Of a DNA stretch of 64,000 bases, positions 25,395 to 34,075 are shown piece by piece. The stretch covers positions 2,170,001 through 2,234,000 of the forward strand of contig NZ_CP062973.1 in NCBI RefSeq assembly GCF_017311165.1. Reading direction: 5' to 3'. The notes under the pieces were generated by a model, which was not told the origin of the DNA, did not search any database, and saw nothing but the letters and a program-made list of their open reading frames with translations. Origin of the DNA: Psychroflexus sp. ALD_RP9. GTDB lineage: Bacteria; Bacteroidota; Bacteroidia; Flavobacteriales; Flavobacteriaceae. A program made the translations under genes and the position numbers. Numbering within the stretch: the stretch's first letter is position 1; each line of letters begins with the position of its first letter.

Positions 25395-26054
25395 TTAAAC
25401 CAATTGTCCGTCTTTCATTTCAAGCTTTCTATCAGCTAAATTAGCTAAGTCATTGTTATGGGTTACAATCACAAAGCTTTGTTTAAATTCTTCTCGTAAT
25501 TTAAAAAAAAGCTCATGTAATTGTTCAGCAGATTTTGAGTCTAAATTACCTGAAGGTTCATCAGCAAAAATAACCGACGGCTCATTAATGAGTGCTCTAG
25601 CTACGGCAACGCGCTGTTGTTCGCCGCCACTTAATTGATTTGGCTTATGTTTAGCACGATTTGCTAAACCTAAAAAATTAAGCAGTTCTAATGCTCTTTT
25701 TTCAGCCTTCTGAACAGGTGTTTTTTTTATAAATGCTGGTATACAAACATTTTCTAAAGCAGTAAACTCTGGTAATAGTTGGTGAAATTGAAAAATAAAT
25801 CCAATATTCTCATTCCTAAACTTTGATAATTGTTTTTGATTGAGTGTTGTGAGATCTACTCCATTAACCTCAATTGAAGTATTTGGATGTTTATCGGCTA
25901 ATTCTAAGCTGCTTAATATTTGAAGTAAAGTTGTTTTTCCTGCACCAGATGCACCAACAATAGAAACAATTTCAGCTGTTTTTACTTGTATATTTACACC
26001 ATTTAAAACCTTTAAATCTTTATATTTCTTGTAGATATTATGGGCTTGTATCAT
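25395..26054 (-). CDS. LolD-like ABC transporter ATP-binding protein
   Basis: A 219-residue ATPase with all ABC motifs: Walker A GASGAGKTTLL (34-44), Q-loop FIFQFHQLLPEFTALENV, signature LSGGEQQRVAVARAL, Walker B VIFADEPSGNLD and the switch His in VTHNN. It falls in the MacB/LolD/FtsE group (EFTALENVCIPAFI), most like LolD, which powers release of lipoproteins from the inner membrane. The permease partner is not adjacent, so the exact system is inferred. First gene of a minus-strand run. Confidence 0.88.
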   Translation of the reverse strand: MIQAHNIYKKYKDLKVLNGVNIQVKTAEIVSIVGASGAGKTTLLQILSSLELADKHPNTSIEVNGVDLTTLNQKQLSKFRNENIGFIFQFHQLLPEFTALENVCIPAFIKKTPVQKAEKRALELLNFLGLANRAKHKPNQLSGGEQQRVAVARALINEPSVIFADEPSGNLDSKSAEQLHELFFKLREEFKQSFVIVTHNNDLANLADRKLEMKDGQLV

Positions 26055-26155
26055 GTTTCAAAAATAAGGCTTTTCAGTTTAACATCAACATAATAATTAT
26101 AATTAGCGACCTGCTAATTTATCGTTAAAGCAATTTTTTTTGTTTAATTATTGAG

Positions 26156-26163
26156 TAGGTTTG
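26156..26163 (+). promoter_or_regulatory. Putative -7 element of msrA
   Basis: TAGGTTTG matches TAnnTTTG, 25 bases before the msrA ATG. A T-rich TTTG at 26139-26142 is nearer than the usual -33 spacing. Confidence 0.35.
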
Positions 26164-26188
26164 TTGAACATTATATAAAAATGATTTT

Positions 26189-26716
26189 ATGGAAATAGCA
26201 AGTTTTGCTAATGGCTGTTTTTGGTGCACCGAAGCTGTCTTTCAACGTCTAAATGGTGTTGATAATGTTGTAAGTGGCTTTACAGGTGGTAAAATTAAGC
26301 ATCCACCTTACAGAGAAGTTGTGATGGGGAGAACAGGTCATGCTGAAGCTATCCAATTAGAATTCGATTCGAATGTTATCAGTTATGACATATTGTTACA
26401 TGTTTTTTTTGCAACTCATGATCCAACTTCACTTAATAGGCAAGGTTACGATGTTGGCGAACAATACCGAAGCGAGATATTTTATCATAACGAATCCCAA
26501 AAAAACACAGCTGATCACGTTATAGAAAAATTAAATTCTGAAATTTATAACAATAAAATTGTTACAAAGCTCTCGCCAGCTTCAACATTTTATGAAGCTG
26601 AAATTGAACACCAAAATTTTTATAACCTGCATCAAGAAAATAGATATTGCGAGTACATTATAGATCCAAAGTTAGAAACACTGCGTTCTAAATTTAAACC
26701 TTATTTAAAAAAATAA
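26189..26716 (+). CDS. msrA: Peptide methionine-S-sulfoxide reductase MsrA
   Basis: A 175-residue cytoplasmic repair enzyme that reduces methionine-S-sulfoxide in proteins. The [13 protein letters not shown] motif holds the catalytic Cys10, with Cys13 close by; [26 protein letters not shown] and the [18 protein letters not shown] signature follow. No signal peptide is present. Length is typical of stand-alone MsrA. It is followed after 2 bases by folE. Confidence 0.94.
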   Translation: MEIASFANGCFWCTEAVFQRLNGVDNVVSGFTGGKIKHPPYREVVMGRTGHAEAIQLEFDSNVISYDILLHVFFATHDPTSLNRQGYDVGEQYRSEIFYHNESQKNTADHVIEKLNSEIYNNKIVTKLSPASTFYEAEIEHQNFYNLHQENRYCEYIIDPKLETLRSKFKPYLKK

Positions 26717-26718
26717 TT

Positions 26719-27315
26719 ATGTCATTTAAACTATTCGAAGAATACAGCCAAGAATTTATTACAGATGTCAAAGAATCTTATCATACTATATTAGATAGAG
26801 TAGGAGAAGACCCAAAACGAGAAGGCATTGTAAAAACACCAGAACGCGCCGCAAAAGCAATGCAGTTTCTAACTCAAGGTTATGAGATGGATCCTAAACA
26901 AATTCTTGAAGGCGCCATGTTTAAAGAAGATTATAGTGATATGGTGCTTATTAAAGATATAGAGTTATACTCCTTATGTGAACACCATATGCTGCCTTTT
27001 TTCGGTAAAGCTCATATAGCTTATATCCCTAATGGTCATATAGTTGGCCTAAGTAAAATTCCACGTGTAGTCGATGTTTTTTCAAGGAGATTGCAAGTGC
27101 AAGAACGCCTAACTCACGACATTTTAGAATGCATAAATGAGACCTTACAACCAAAAGGTGTTGCCGTAGTTATTGAAGCAAGACATATGTGTATGATGAT
27201 GCGAGGTGTTCAAAAGCAAAATTCAGCGACGACAACTTCTGGCTTTAGAGGCGAATTTAAACAATCGGAAACTAGAAACGAATTTTTACGACTTATAGGT
27301 AAAGATTTAGCTTAA
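26719..27315 (+). CDS. folE: GTP cyclohydrolase I
   Basis: The 198-residue enzyme converts GTP to 7,8-dihydroneopterin triphosphate, the first step of tetrahydrofolate synthesis. Signatures are [15 protein letters not shown], the zinc and substrate motif [41 protein letters not shown] and [13 protein letters not shown] with the third zinc ligand. Zinc ligands Cys and His are all present. It is translated just after msrA. Confidence 0.96.
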   Translation: MSFKLFEEYSQEFITDVKESYHTILDRVGEDPKREGIVKTPERAAKAMQFLTQGYEMDPKQILEGAMFKEDYSDMVLIKDIELYSLCEHHMLPFFGKAHIAYIPNGHIVGLSKIPRVVDVFSRRLQVQERLTHDILECINETLQPKGVAVVIEARHMCMMMRGVQKQNSATTTSGFRGEFKQSETRNEFLRLIGKDLA

Positions 27316-27383
27316 TATTACAATTCATCTCATAAATATAGCATTTCATCAAGTTCTAAACTTATATAAGAATGGCTTCATAG

Positions 27384-27391
27384 TAGATTTG
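27384..27391 (+). promoter_or_regulatory. Putative -7 element of the DUF2141 gene
   Basis: TAGATTTG matches TAnnTTTG and lies 24 bases before the ATG at 27416. No clear -33 partner is seen. Confidence 0.35.
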
Positions 27392-27415
27392 GTTTATAAT
27401 CTAAAATAAACCATT

Positions 27416-27823
27416 ATGAGAAATTTAATTATTTTAAGCATCGTTTTTTTAAGCCAACTATTATCTGCACAAGACAATAGGTTGAGTATTGAAGTTAAAG
27501 GCATTTCTGAGCTTAAAGGAAAAATCTATGTAGGCGTCTTTACAGAAGATAATTTTTTAAGAGGAAAACCTATTTACGGCGAAATTGTTGAAGTCGAGGC
27601 TGAAACTGAAATTGTTAATTTAGTTGATATTCCAACAGGGAATTATGCTGTTTCAGTTTACCAAGATTTAAACAATAATGAGGTATTTGATATGGACGAA
27701 TATGGTAGACCAACTGAGCCATGGGCAATGTCTGGAACAAATCCGAAAAATCAACAACCAGTTTGGGACTTAGCCATGTTTAAACTTGGTAAAAAGTCAA
27801 AAACAATTACGGTGAATTTTTAA
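27416..27823 (+). CDS. DUF2141 secreted protein
   Basis: A 135-residue exported protein: signal peptide MRNLIILSIVFLSQLLSAQ, then a beta-rich domain with KGKIYVGVFTEDNFL, PTGNYAVSVYQDLNNNEVFD and GRPTEPWAMSG. These match DUF2141, a family of periplasmic or surface-exposed proteins of unknown role. The DLNNNEVFD segment resembles a calcium-binding loop. It stands alone between folE and the convergent yebC, with a shared hairpin downstream. Confidence 0.88.
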   Translation: MRNLIILSIVFLSQLLSAQDNRLSIEVKGISELKGKIYVGVFTEDNFLRGKPIYGEIVEVEAETEIVNLVDIPTGNYAVSVYQDLNNNEVFDMDEYGRPTEPWAMSGTNPKNQQPVWDLAMFKLGKKSKTITVNF

Positions 27824-27847
27824 ACAATAATTTTGAAGCTACACAAT

Positions 27848-27870
27848 AAAGCCAACTTTAAGTTGGCTTT
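27848..27870. terminator. Bidirectional terminator between DUF2141 gene and yebC
   Basis: Inverted repeat AAAGCCAACTT / AAGTTGGCTTT between two converging genes, with T tracts on both strands, so it can serve both. Confidence 0.8.
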
Positions 27871-28581
27871 TTAATTTTCTAATGAATGATAAACATTTTG
27901 AACGTCATCATCTTCTTCAATAAGTTCGATAAGTTTGTTAACTTCTTCAGTTTGTTCTTCACTGAGTGATTTAGTGACTTGAGGAATACGTTCAAAACCT
28001 GAAGATAAAATTTCAAATTCACGTGATTCTAATTCCTTTTGTAAGTTTCCAAAGCTTTCAAATGGTGCATAAATAATAATACCATCATCATCTCTAAAAA
28101 CCTCTTCAGCACCAAAATCAATAAGTTCAAGTTCAAGCTCTTCAACATCAATACCTGTGTCTTGTATACGAAAGTTACAAGTATGATCAAACATAAATTC
28201 AACAGATCCAGAAGTGCCTAAATTTCCATTACATTTATTAAAATATGATCTGATATTTGCTACAGTTCGGTTATTGTTATCGGTAGCTGTTTCAACTAAA
28301 ACAGCAATGCCATGTGGTGCATACCCTTCAAATAGGACTGTTTTATAATCGCCTTGATCTTTATCGCTTGCTCGTTTTATGGCACGCTCAATATTATCTT
28401 TAGGCATATTAGCTGCTTTACAGTTTTGTATAACAGCTCTTAGTTTTGAGTTAGATTCAGGATCTGGACCGCCTTCCTTAACAGCCATAACAATGTCTTT
28501 ACCCAGTCTGGTAAAAGTTTTAGCCATTGCTGACCAACGCTTCATTTTACGCGCTTTTCTAAATTCGAATGCTCTTCCCAT
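27871..28581 (-). CDS. yebC: YebC/PmpR family protein
   Basis: A 236-residue protein of the YebC family, known as a DNA-binding regulator in some bacteria and recently linked to translation of difficult sequences. Motifs are RKARKMKRWSAMAKTFTRLGKDI at the N terminus, SKLRAVIQNCKAANMPKDNIERAIKRA, YEGYAPHGIAVLVE-type segment (FEGYAPHGIAVLVETATDN) and an acidic C terminus. It follows a 123-residue unknown gene after 5 bases. Confidence 0.93.
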   Translation of the reverse strand: MGRAFEFRKARKMKRWSAMAKTFTRLGKDIVMAVKEGGPDPESNSKLRAVIQNCKAANMPKDNIERAIKRASDKDQGDYKTVLFEGYAPHGIAVLVETATDNNNRTVANIRSYFNKCNGNLGTSGSVEFMFDHTCNFRIQDTGIDVEELELELIDFGAEEVFRDDDGIIIYAPFESFGNLQKELESREFEILSSGFERIPQVTKSLSEEQTEEVNKLIELIEEDDDVQNVYHSLEN

Positions 28582-28586
28582 AATAG

Positions 28587-28958
28587 TTATTCTGCAAAAG
28601 CCTCAAACTTTCTGTTGTATTCACGAATCTCTTCCATATTCACAGCTAAGTGTGCATTTTTTATGAGTTTAAGTAAATAAACTAGGCTTTCTGTTCCAGT
28701 TATTAATTCGTTTGTATCATCAACTTCAGTTTCATCTTCTAAAGGTTCATCCTGAGGAATAGGAATAACAAAAACTTCATTTTCTTCAATATGTTCATAT
28801 GCTAAACGTAAACTTTTAGCGATAACAGGTAATTTTTCTTCAACAGCATAAGGTCTTATGGCTTTTAGTTTATCTACTGTCGAATCAGTAATAAAATTTG
28901 CTTCTTCTAAATCTTTGATGAGTTCGTTAAGTAATTTAACAGCTTTTTTATTTTCCAA
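28587..28958 (-). CDS. 123-residue acidic helical protein, unknown
   Basis: I do not recognise this protein. It is soluble, acidic and mainly helical, with an acidic proline-containing linker in the middle (PIPQDEPLEDETEVDD, about 66-81) separating two helical parts. The only possible start without an upstream stop is TTG at 28958; an in-frame stop lies 27 bases upstream and no ATG occurs until residue 108. A -7-like element sits at 28986-28993. It is probably cotranscribed with yebC, 5 bases downstream. Confidence 0.7.
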   Translation of the reverse strand: MENKKAVKLLNELIKDLEEANFITDSTVDKLKAIRPYAVEEKLPVIAKSLRLAYEHIEENEVFVIPIPQDEPLEDETEVDDTNELITGTESLVYLLKLIKNAHLAVNMEEIREYNRKFEAFAE

Positions 28959-28985
28959 GGTAATAATGGTTTTAGTAATTGTCTA

Positions 28986-28993
28986 CAAAAATA
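28986..28993 (-). promoter_or_regulatory. Putative -7 element upstream of the 123-residue gene and yebC
   Basis: The minus strand reads TATTTTTG, matching TAnnTTTG, 28 bases before the TTG start at 28958. The rest of the intergenic stretch to 29195 shows nothing else I can support. Confidence 0.4.
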
Positions 28994-29195
28994 ATTGTTA
29001 AGAATTGATACTAGCACATTTAAAACCTATTTTTTAAAAATACTTGCATATATCAATTTATCGGTTTGATTACCAGAACTTCCGACTTGCTTTATTTATT
29101 TTAAATATCGGTTTAGCCTATTTTACTAAAGGTTAAAATATAGATTTTTAGTTAGATTATTGCACAAAAGATTTCAAAATAGCTTTATTTCTGCT

Positions 29196-29203
29196 TATTT
29201 TTG
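29196..29203 (+). promoter_or_regulatory. Putative -7 element of the DEAH helicase gene
   Basis: TATTTTTG matches TAnnTTTG and lies 41 bases before the ATG at 29245. Confidence 0.4.
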
Positions 29204-29244
29204 CAAATCTTAAATTTTTAACCCAAACGTTTTTATTGCTCATT

Positions 29245-30741
29245 ATGTCAAAAAAAGTTGCTGATAAAGAACTCTACGATTACCAAGAAGCCGACCTTAT
29301 TAAAATCTTTGATAAGATTGAAAACATGCCGAGCAATTACAACTTATTGTATCAGCTACCAACTGGTGGTGGTAAAACGGTGGTTTTTTCTGAAATTGTA
29401 AGGCGTTACATTCGACAAACAGGAAAAAAGGTTATTGTGTTAACACACCGAATCGAGTTGTGTAAACAAACTTCTAAAATGCTTACAGGTTTTGGTGTAA
29501 GAAACAAAATTATTAATAGCAAGGTTAAAGAATTATCTGATGATAATGATTACATGTGTTTTGTAGCCATGGTTGAAACCCTAAATAACCGAATTAATGA
29601 CGATAAGGTTAACATGAAAAATGTAGGGTTGGCTATTATAGACGAAGCACACTACAATTCTTTTACTAAGCTTTTTAAATATCTTGATAAAGCTTTTATT
29701 CTTGGAGTAACAGCTACGCCATTAAGTTCTAATATCAAGTTGCCTATGCATGGTAATTATCGTGAATTAATTGTAGGTAATTCAATTTCATCATTAATAG
29801 AAAAAGGGTTTTTAGCAAAAGCTAACCTATACTCTTATGATGTTGGCTTAGGGACACTTCAAGTTGGTATGACGGGTGACTATACGGTGAAATCTTCTGA
29901 AGATTTATACACTAATCTCGATATGCAGGAGAAATTATTACGCGCTTATGAAGAAAGGTGTAAAGGTAAAAAAACATTAATTTTTAATAATGGTATTAAT
30001 ACATCATGGTATGTATACCAAACTTTTAAAGATGCTGGATATGAAATTAAGCATCTTGATAATACGCATAACAAAAAAGAAAGAAATGAAATTTTAACCT
30101 GGTTTAGAGAAAAACCAGATGCTATTTTAACATCTGTAAGTATTTTAACCACTGGTTTTGATGAACCAACTGTTGAAAACATTATTCTGAATCGAGCAAC
30201 AAAATCATTAACACTATATTTTCAAATGATTGGTCGTGGCTCTAGAAGATTACCTCATAAAGACGAATTTAATGTGATTGATTTGGGTAATAATGTTGCA
30301 AGATTTGGTCCTTGGGATGCGCCTGTAGATTGGCAATTAATTTTTGAAAACCCTGACTACTTCTTAGAAAACATGATTTCAGATGATGAAATTGAAAGTA
30401 ATTTCACTTATGAAATGCCTGAAGAAGTCAGAGCGCTTTTTAAAAACTCAGATGATATTCAATTTGATGTTTATACAAAATACCATGAAGCGGTTAATAA
30501 TGGTGAAAAATCTAAATTAGTTTTAGAAGAGTCAATTTCTCAGCATGCTAAAATGTGCGCTGAAAACTCTGAAGATGTATTCGATGCAAGAATTTTAGCT
30601 CGTGAACTTAAAGACGATATTAAAGATCGAATTAAGAAATATTCTCGCTGTATCATAAACAATACAAAAAATTACAGGGATTGGTTATATGATGACTATA
30701 CTAGAAAATTGCGGGTAAAAATTAACGAGCATTTTATGTAA
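29245..30741 (+). CDS. DEAD/DEAH-box superfamily 2 helicase
   Basis: A 498-residue protein with a complete superfamily 2 core: motif I LPTGGGKTVVFSE (38-50), Ia VIVLTHRIEL, II IIDEAHYNSF, III GVTATPLSS, and in the second RecA domain TSVSILTTGFDEPTV and motif VI YFQMIGRGSRR. The order and spacing resemble the UvrB/RecG-related type III restriction (ResIII) helicase group. A C-terminal helical part of about 120 residues has no recognisable domain. The start is ATG 29245 rather than an in-frame TTG three codons earlier. It stands alone, with no methylase or nuclease gene next to it, so a defence role is not supported. Confidence 0.88.
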   Translation: MSKKVADKELYDYQEADLIKIFDKIENMPSNYNLLYQLPTGGGKTVVFSEIVRRYIRQTGKKVIVLTHRIELCKQTSKMLTGFGVRNKIINSKVKELSDDNDYMCFVAMVETLNNRINDDKVNMKNVGLAIIDEAHYNSFTKLFKYLDKAFILGVTATPLSSNIKLPMHGNYRELIVGNSISSLIEKGFLAKANLYSYDVGLGTLQVGMTGDYTVKSSEDLYTNLDMQEKLLRAYEERCKGKKTLIFNNGINTSWYVYQTFKDAGYEIKHLDNTHNKKERNEILTWFREKPDAILTSVSILTTGFDEPTVENIILNRATKSLTLYFQMIGRGSRRLPHKDEFNVIDLGNNVARFGPWDAPVDWQLIFENPDYFLENMISDDEIESNFTYEMPEEVRALFKNSDDIQFDVYTKYHEAVNNGEKSKLVLEESISQHAKMCAENSEDVFDARILARELKDDIKDRIKKYSRCIINNTKNYRDWLYDDYTRKLRVKINEHFM

Positions 30742-30808
30742 TCTTAAATTGAAGTCTTGCAAACTTTATAGTTGATAAGTATATTAACTTATTTCTTCAA
30801 TTTTATCT

Positions 30809-30816
30809 TACTTTTG
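30809..30816 (+). promoter_or_regulatory. Putative -7 element of the family 2 glycosyltransferase gene
   Basis: TACTTTTG matches TAnnTTTG, 16 bases before the ATG at 30833. Confidence 0.4.
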
Positions 30817-30832
30817 TTCTACAAATAATTAT

Positions 30833-31675
30833 ATGCAAGCATCTGTTATTATAAGTACGTATAACTCACCGCTATGGTTAGAGCGCGTATTAGTTGGCTA
30901 TGCTTGCCAATCTATACCTGATTTTGAAATTGTTGTAGCTGATGACGGTTCTACCCAAGAAACCGCAAATCTCATTAATAGAATTAGAGAAAACTATCAG
31001 TTGGCGATTAATCATGTTTGGCATGAAGACCAAGGTTTTCAAAAAACACGAATTTTGAACAAAGCTGTTTTAGCATCTAAAAGTGAGTATTTAATCTTTA
31101 CTGACGGCGACTGTATTCCGCGTCATGATTTTGTTGAAACCCATTTAAAGTATAAAGAAAAAGCTTATTTTTTGTCAGGAGGTCATTTTCCGTTATCCAT
31201 GAAATTATCCCATCAAATTAAAATAGACGATATTAAATCTGGTCGTTGTTTTAATTTAAATTGGCTAAAGGCTAATGGCTTGAGTTCAAGTTTTAAAAAT
31301 ATAAAACTTACCAAATCTTCTACTTTAGCTAAGTTGATGAATCGAATTACACCAACGAAACCGACATGGAATGGCGGCAACGCCTCAGCTTGGAAAAAAG
31401 ATGTTTTGGCAGTTAACGGTTTTGATGAGCGCATGCAATACGGTGGTGAAGATCGCGAATTTGGAGAACGACTTATAAATTTAGGAATTCAGCCTAAACG
31501 TGTTCGATATTTTGCAATTATTATTCATCTGGAACACGAACGTGGATATGTTAACCAAACAGCTTGGAAAAAAAATGATGCTATTCGGGAAGAAACAAAG
31601 TCTCTGAAAAGAATTAAGACTGACTTTGGCTTTAACTTACATGAGAGCAAACAAAATCAATTAATTGTTGATTAA
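30833..31675 (+). CDS. Family 2 glycosyltransferase
   Basis: A 280-residue GT-A fold enzyme for cell-surface glycans. It starts VIISTYNSPLWLERVL, contains VVADDGSTQET near 38-48, the metal-binding FTDGDCIPRHDF near 92-103, and WNGGNASAWKKDVLAVNGFDERMQYGGEDREF near 180-211, a pattern shared with the galactosyltransferase-like C-terminal domain. Sugar donor and acceptor cannot be determined. Its last 44 bases overlap the convergent family 9 glycosyltransferase gene. Confidence 0.9.
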   Translation: MQASVIISTYNSPLWLERVLVGYACQSIPDFEIVVADDGSTQETANLINRIRENYQLAINHVWHEDQGFQKTRILNKAVLASKSEYLIFTDGDCIPRHDFVETHLKYKEKAYFLSGGHFPLSMKLSHQIKIDDIKSGRCFNLNWLKANGLSSSFKNIKLTKSSTLAKLMNRITPTKPTWNGGNASAWKKDVLAVNGFDERMQYGGEDREFGERLINLGIQPKRVRYFAIIIHLEHERGYVNQTAWKKNDAIREETKSLKRIKTDFGFNLHESKQNQLIVD

Positions 31676-32693
31676 ATAATTGAGGGTTTAAATCTTGGTA
31701 TAGTTTTTCATAATTCATTTTAAGTTCTTTAACTTTTTTATCTCGTAATTTACTTGGTTTAAAGTCACTTAGATGAACAGATGTATTCGGATATGATTCT
31801 TCAAAACTATTCCAACCTTCTTTTATAATCCAAGGTGAAAATATAGCAAAGCTTGGCACATCAAGTGCTTTGGCTATATTAATGGCGCCGCCTTCGTTAC
31901 CAAAAATTAAATTGCATTGTGAGCAAATCGCCATAAATTCACGCAGACTTTCTGGTCTTAGGTCATTAACAATTCTGGTTCTCGTTAAATTACTACAATG
32001 TTCAAGTAATCGGTTGATTTTTTCTTGTTGTGACGGCATATAATTTAATATTAAATGAGCATCTGTTTTTTCTGTGATTTCATTTAAAAGAACCGCCATA
32101 TATTTTAACGGATAAGTTTTTGCATCACCACTACCCAAAGCGCTGACCATAATTAAGTTTGTATTTCTTAATTCAGCTGAATCAATTTGACTTCTGGCAG
32201 TATTTACTTCAGTTGAACTTAGATATATTTTGGGTTTTGGGTTAATTATTTCAACTTCAGGTAATAGTTGAAGTAATTTTAATCGGTTTTCTATAGCAGA
32301 ACCTGCTTCGGTTTTAGCAATGCTAGATTCTTTAAAGGTTTTTGTATACAACCAGTTGGTATACCATTTATTGTAGCTAAATTTAAATTGAGCACCTGTA
32401 AAGTAGGTTATTAAATTACTTTCTAATTTCCCGTAAGCATCAAAAACATGTGTGTAGGCTTCAGATTTTAGATTATTTAAAAAGTCTAAAAACTTCAGTT
32501 TATGGTTTTTGTATTCATCTTCAAAAAATACAAATTTATCAATGTGTTTATGATTTTCTACAACAGGAAATGTAAAGCGATTAATGAGGTAATGTACCTC
32601 AGCAGTAGGGAAGTTACGCTTTAAATTTTCGCATATAACACTACTGATGAGTACATCACCAATCATTTTTTGCTGTATAACTAAAATCTTCAA
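31632..32693 (-). CDS. Family 9 (heptosyltransferase-type) glycosyltransferase
   Basis: A 353-residue GT-B protein similar to heptosyltransferases for lipopolysaccharide core assembly: ILVIQQKMIGDVLISSVICENLK at the N terminus, ALGSGDAKTYPLKYMAVLLNEI in the nucleotide-binding half, and LIFGNEGGAINIAKALDVPSFAIFSP near 260-285. The start is TTG at 32693; an in-frame stop lies 24 bases upstream and no ATG fits the conserved N terminus. The 3' end overlaps the convergent family 2 gene, so both likely modify surface glycans. Confidence 0.88.
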   Translation of the reverse strand: MKILVIQQKMIGDVLISSVICENLKRNFPTAEVHYLINRFTFPVVENHKHIDKFVFFEDEYKNHKLKFLDFLNNLKSEAYTHVFDAYGKLESNLITYFTGAQFKFSYNKWYTNWLYTKTFKESSIAKTEAGSAIENRLKLLQLLPEVEIINPKPKIYLSSTEVNTARSQIDSAELRNTNLIMVSALGSGDAKTYPLKYMAVLLNEITEKTDAHLILNYMPSQQEKINRLLEHCSNLTRTRIVNDLRPESLREFMAICSQCNLIFGNEGGAINIAKALDVPSFAIFSPWIIKEGWNSFEESYPNTSVHLSDFKPSKLRDKKVKELKMNYEKLYQDLNPQLFNQQLIDFVCSHVS

Positions 32694-32726
32694 ACTTAAT
32701 GGCTTAAAAAGATTATTTCAATAAAC

Positions 32727-33542
32727 TTAAACAGCGACATCGTAAGTTCGAAGTGCATCGTTTAAAGAGGTTTTTTTATTGGTACTTTCTTTGCGTTTTC
32801 CGATAATTAAGGCACATGGTACATTAAACTTTCCAGCAGGGAATTCTTTAGTATAACTACCAGGAATTACTACAGATCTTGCAGGAACAACTCCTTTAGT
32901 TTCAACTGGTTCTTTTCCAGTAACATCAATAATTTTGGTCGAAGCAGTTAAAACAACATTGGCGCCCAGGACAGCTTCCTTTTCAACTCTAACACCTTCA
33001 ACTACAATACTTCTAGAACCTAAAAAAGCATTATCTTCAATTATTACCGGAGCAGCTTGTAAAGGCTCTAATACGCCACCAATACCAACACCACCAGATA
33101 AATGTACATTTTTGCCGATTTGTGCACAGCTTCCTACAGTTGCCCAAGTATCAACCATTGTTCCTTCATCTACATAAGCGCCAATATTAACATAGCTAGG
33201 CATCATAATAACACCACTTGAAATGTACGCGCCATGACGCGCAACAGCGTTAGGTACAACCCGAATTCCACGTTCTTTATAACCTGTCTTAAGAGGCATT
33301 TTATCGTGATATTCAAAAATACCAGCCTCCATAGTTTCCATTTTTTGGATAGGAAAATATAGTACAACTGCTTTTTTTACCCATTCATTGACTTCCCAAC
33401 CATTTTTAGTCGGTTCAGCACAGCGAAGTTTACCTTGATCTATGAGTTCTATAGCTTCTTTAATTGCTTTTATAGTTGCATCACTCTTTAATAATTCGCG
33501 ATTATCCCAAGCTTTTAAAATGTGGTCTTTCAATTGATTCAT
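32727..33542 (-). CDS. dapD: 2,3,4,5-tetrahydropyridine-2,6-dicarboxylate N-succinyltransferase DapD
   Basis: The 271-residue acyltransferase succinylates tetrahydrodipicolinate in lysine and meso-diaminopimelate synthesis. A helical N-terminal domain is followed by a left-handed beta-helix of hexapeptide repeats (GAYISSGVIMMPSYVNIGAYV, GTMVDTWATVGSCAQIGKN, GVGIGGVLEPLQAAPVII). The start is ATG 33542 (MNQLKDHILKAW); a TTG six codons upstream overlaps the -7 box at 33558-33565 and is rejected. A short leader follows. Confidence 0.95.
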   Translation of the reverse strand: MNQLKDHILKAWDNRELLKSDATIKAIKEAIELIDQGKLRCAEPTKNGWEVNEWVKKAVVLYFPIQKMETMEAGIFEYHDKMPLKTGYKERGIRVVPNAVARHGAYISSGVIMMPSYVNIGAYVDEGTMVDTWATVGSCAQIGKNVHLSGGVGIGGVLEPLQAAPVIIEDNAFLGSRSIVVEGVRVEKEAVLGANVVLTASTKIIDVTGKEPVETKGVVPARSVVIPGSYTKEFPAGKFNVPCALIIGKRKESTNKKTSLNDALRTYDVAV

Positions 33543-33557
33543 GACAAAATTTTTGCT

Positions 33558-33565
33558 CAAATATA
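33558..33565 (-). promoter_or_regulatory. Putative -7 element of dapD
   Basis: The minus strand reads TATATTTG, 16 bases before the dapD ATG, implying a very short 5' leader. It supports the ATG start over the upstream TTG. Confidence 0.5.
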
Positions 33566-33602
33566 AGTGTTTGTAATTTCTTTTTGGTCTTAGATTTAGA
33601 GC

Positions 33603-33610
33603 TATATTTG
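33603..33610 (+). promoter_or_regulatory. Putative -7 element of ruvX
   Basis: TATATTTG matches TAnnTTTG, 14 bases before the ruvX ATG at 33625. It stands back to back with the dapD promoter. Confidence 0.45.
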
Positions 33611-33624
33611 TAAAAATTCAAGAC

Positions 33625-34029
33625 ATGCCAAAAGCGATAGCTTTAGACTTCGGAATAAAACGAACAGGGATTGCTGCCTCAGACGATTTGAAAATGATCG
33701 CCTCTGGCTTAACTACTGTAAAAACAGTCGATCTAATGATTTTTTTAGAAAAATATTTATCTGAAAATGAAGTAGATACTGTTGTGATAGGCGAGCCTAA
33801 GCATGTTGATGGAAACGCCATGTCTTTAGAAAAAAATATTGGCTTCTTTATTGAAGATTTTCAACTGAAGTTTCCTAAAATAAATGTAAAGCGTATCGAT
33901 GAACGTTTTACTTCAAAAATGGCCTTTCAAACTATGATTGATTCTGGTTTGAGTAAAAAAAAGCGTAAAAATAAAGCTTTAGTTGATGAAATTAGTGCAA
34001 CTATAATTTTACAAAATTTTTTGCAGTAA
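33625..34029 (+). CDS. ruvX: Holliday junction resolvase-like protein RuvX/YqgF
   Basis: A 134-residue RNase H-fold nuclease. The first acidic residue is in ALDFGIKRTGIAASD (residues 5-19); VVIGEPKHVDGNAMSLEKNI gives the second conserved strand, RIDERFTSKMA the third motif, and KALVDEISATIILQNFL the C-terminal acidic motif. The family acts in 16S rRNA 5' end maturation and possibly on Holliday junctions. Length is normal. It is followed by def after 46 bases. Confidence 0.93.
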   Translation: MPKAIALDFGIKRTGIAASDDLKMIASGLTTVKTVDLMIFLEKYLSENEVDTVVIGEPKHVDGNAMSLEKNIGFFIEDFQLKFPKINVKRIDERFTSKMAFQTMIDSGLSKKKRKNKALVDEISATIILQNFLQ

Positions 34030-34051
34030 AGGTTTTTAAAAAGAGTTTACT

Positions 34052-34059
34052 TAATTTTG
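34052..34059 (+). promoter_or_regulatory. Putative -7 element of def
   Basis: TAATTTTG matches TAnnTTTG and lies 16 bases before the def ATG at 34076. Confidence 0.4.
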
Positions 34060-34075
34060 CTGAAATTTTAAAATT

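Noticed and set aside
28959..29195. Possible small RNA or small gene in the largest intergenic gap
   Set aside because: I found only a -7-like box near 28990, weak repeats and AT-rich sequence; no hairpin, start codon or conserved motif supports a gene.
29245..30741. DEAH helicase as part of a defence or restriction system
   Set aside because: Neighbours are yebC and a glycosyltransferase; there is no nuclease, methylase or other defence gene nearby.
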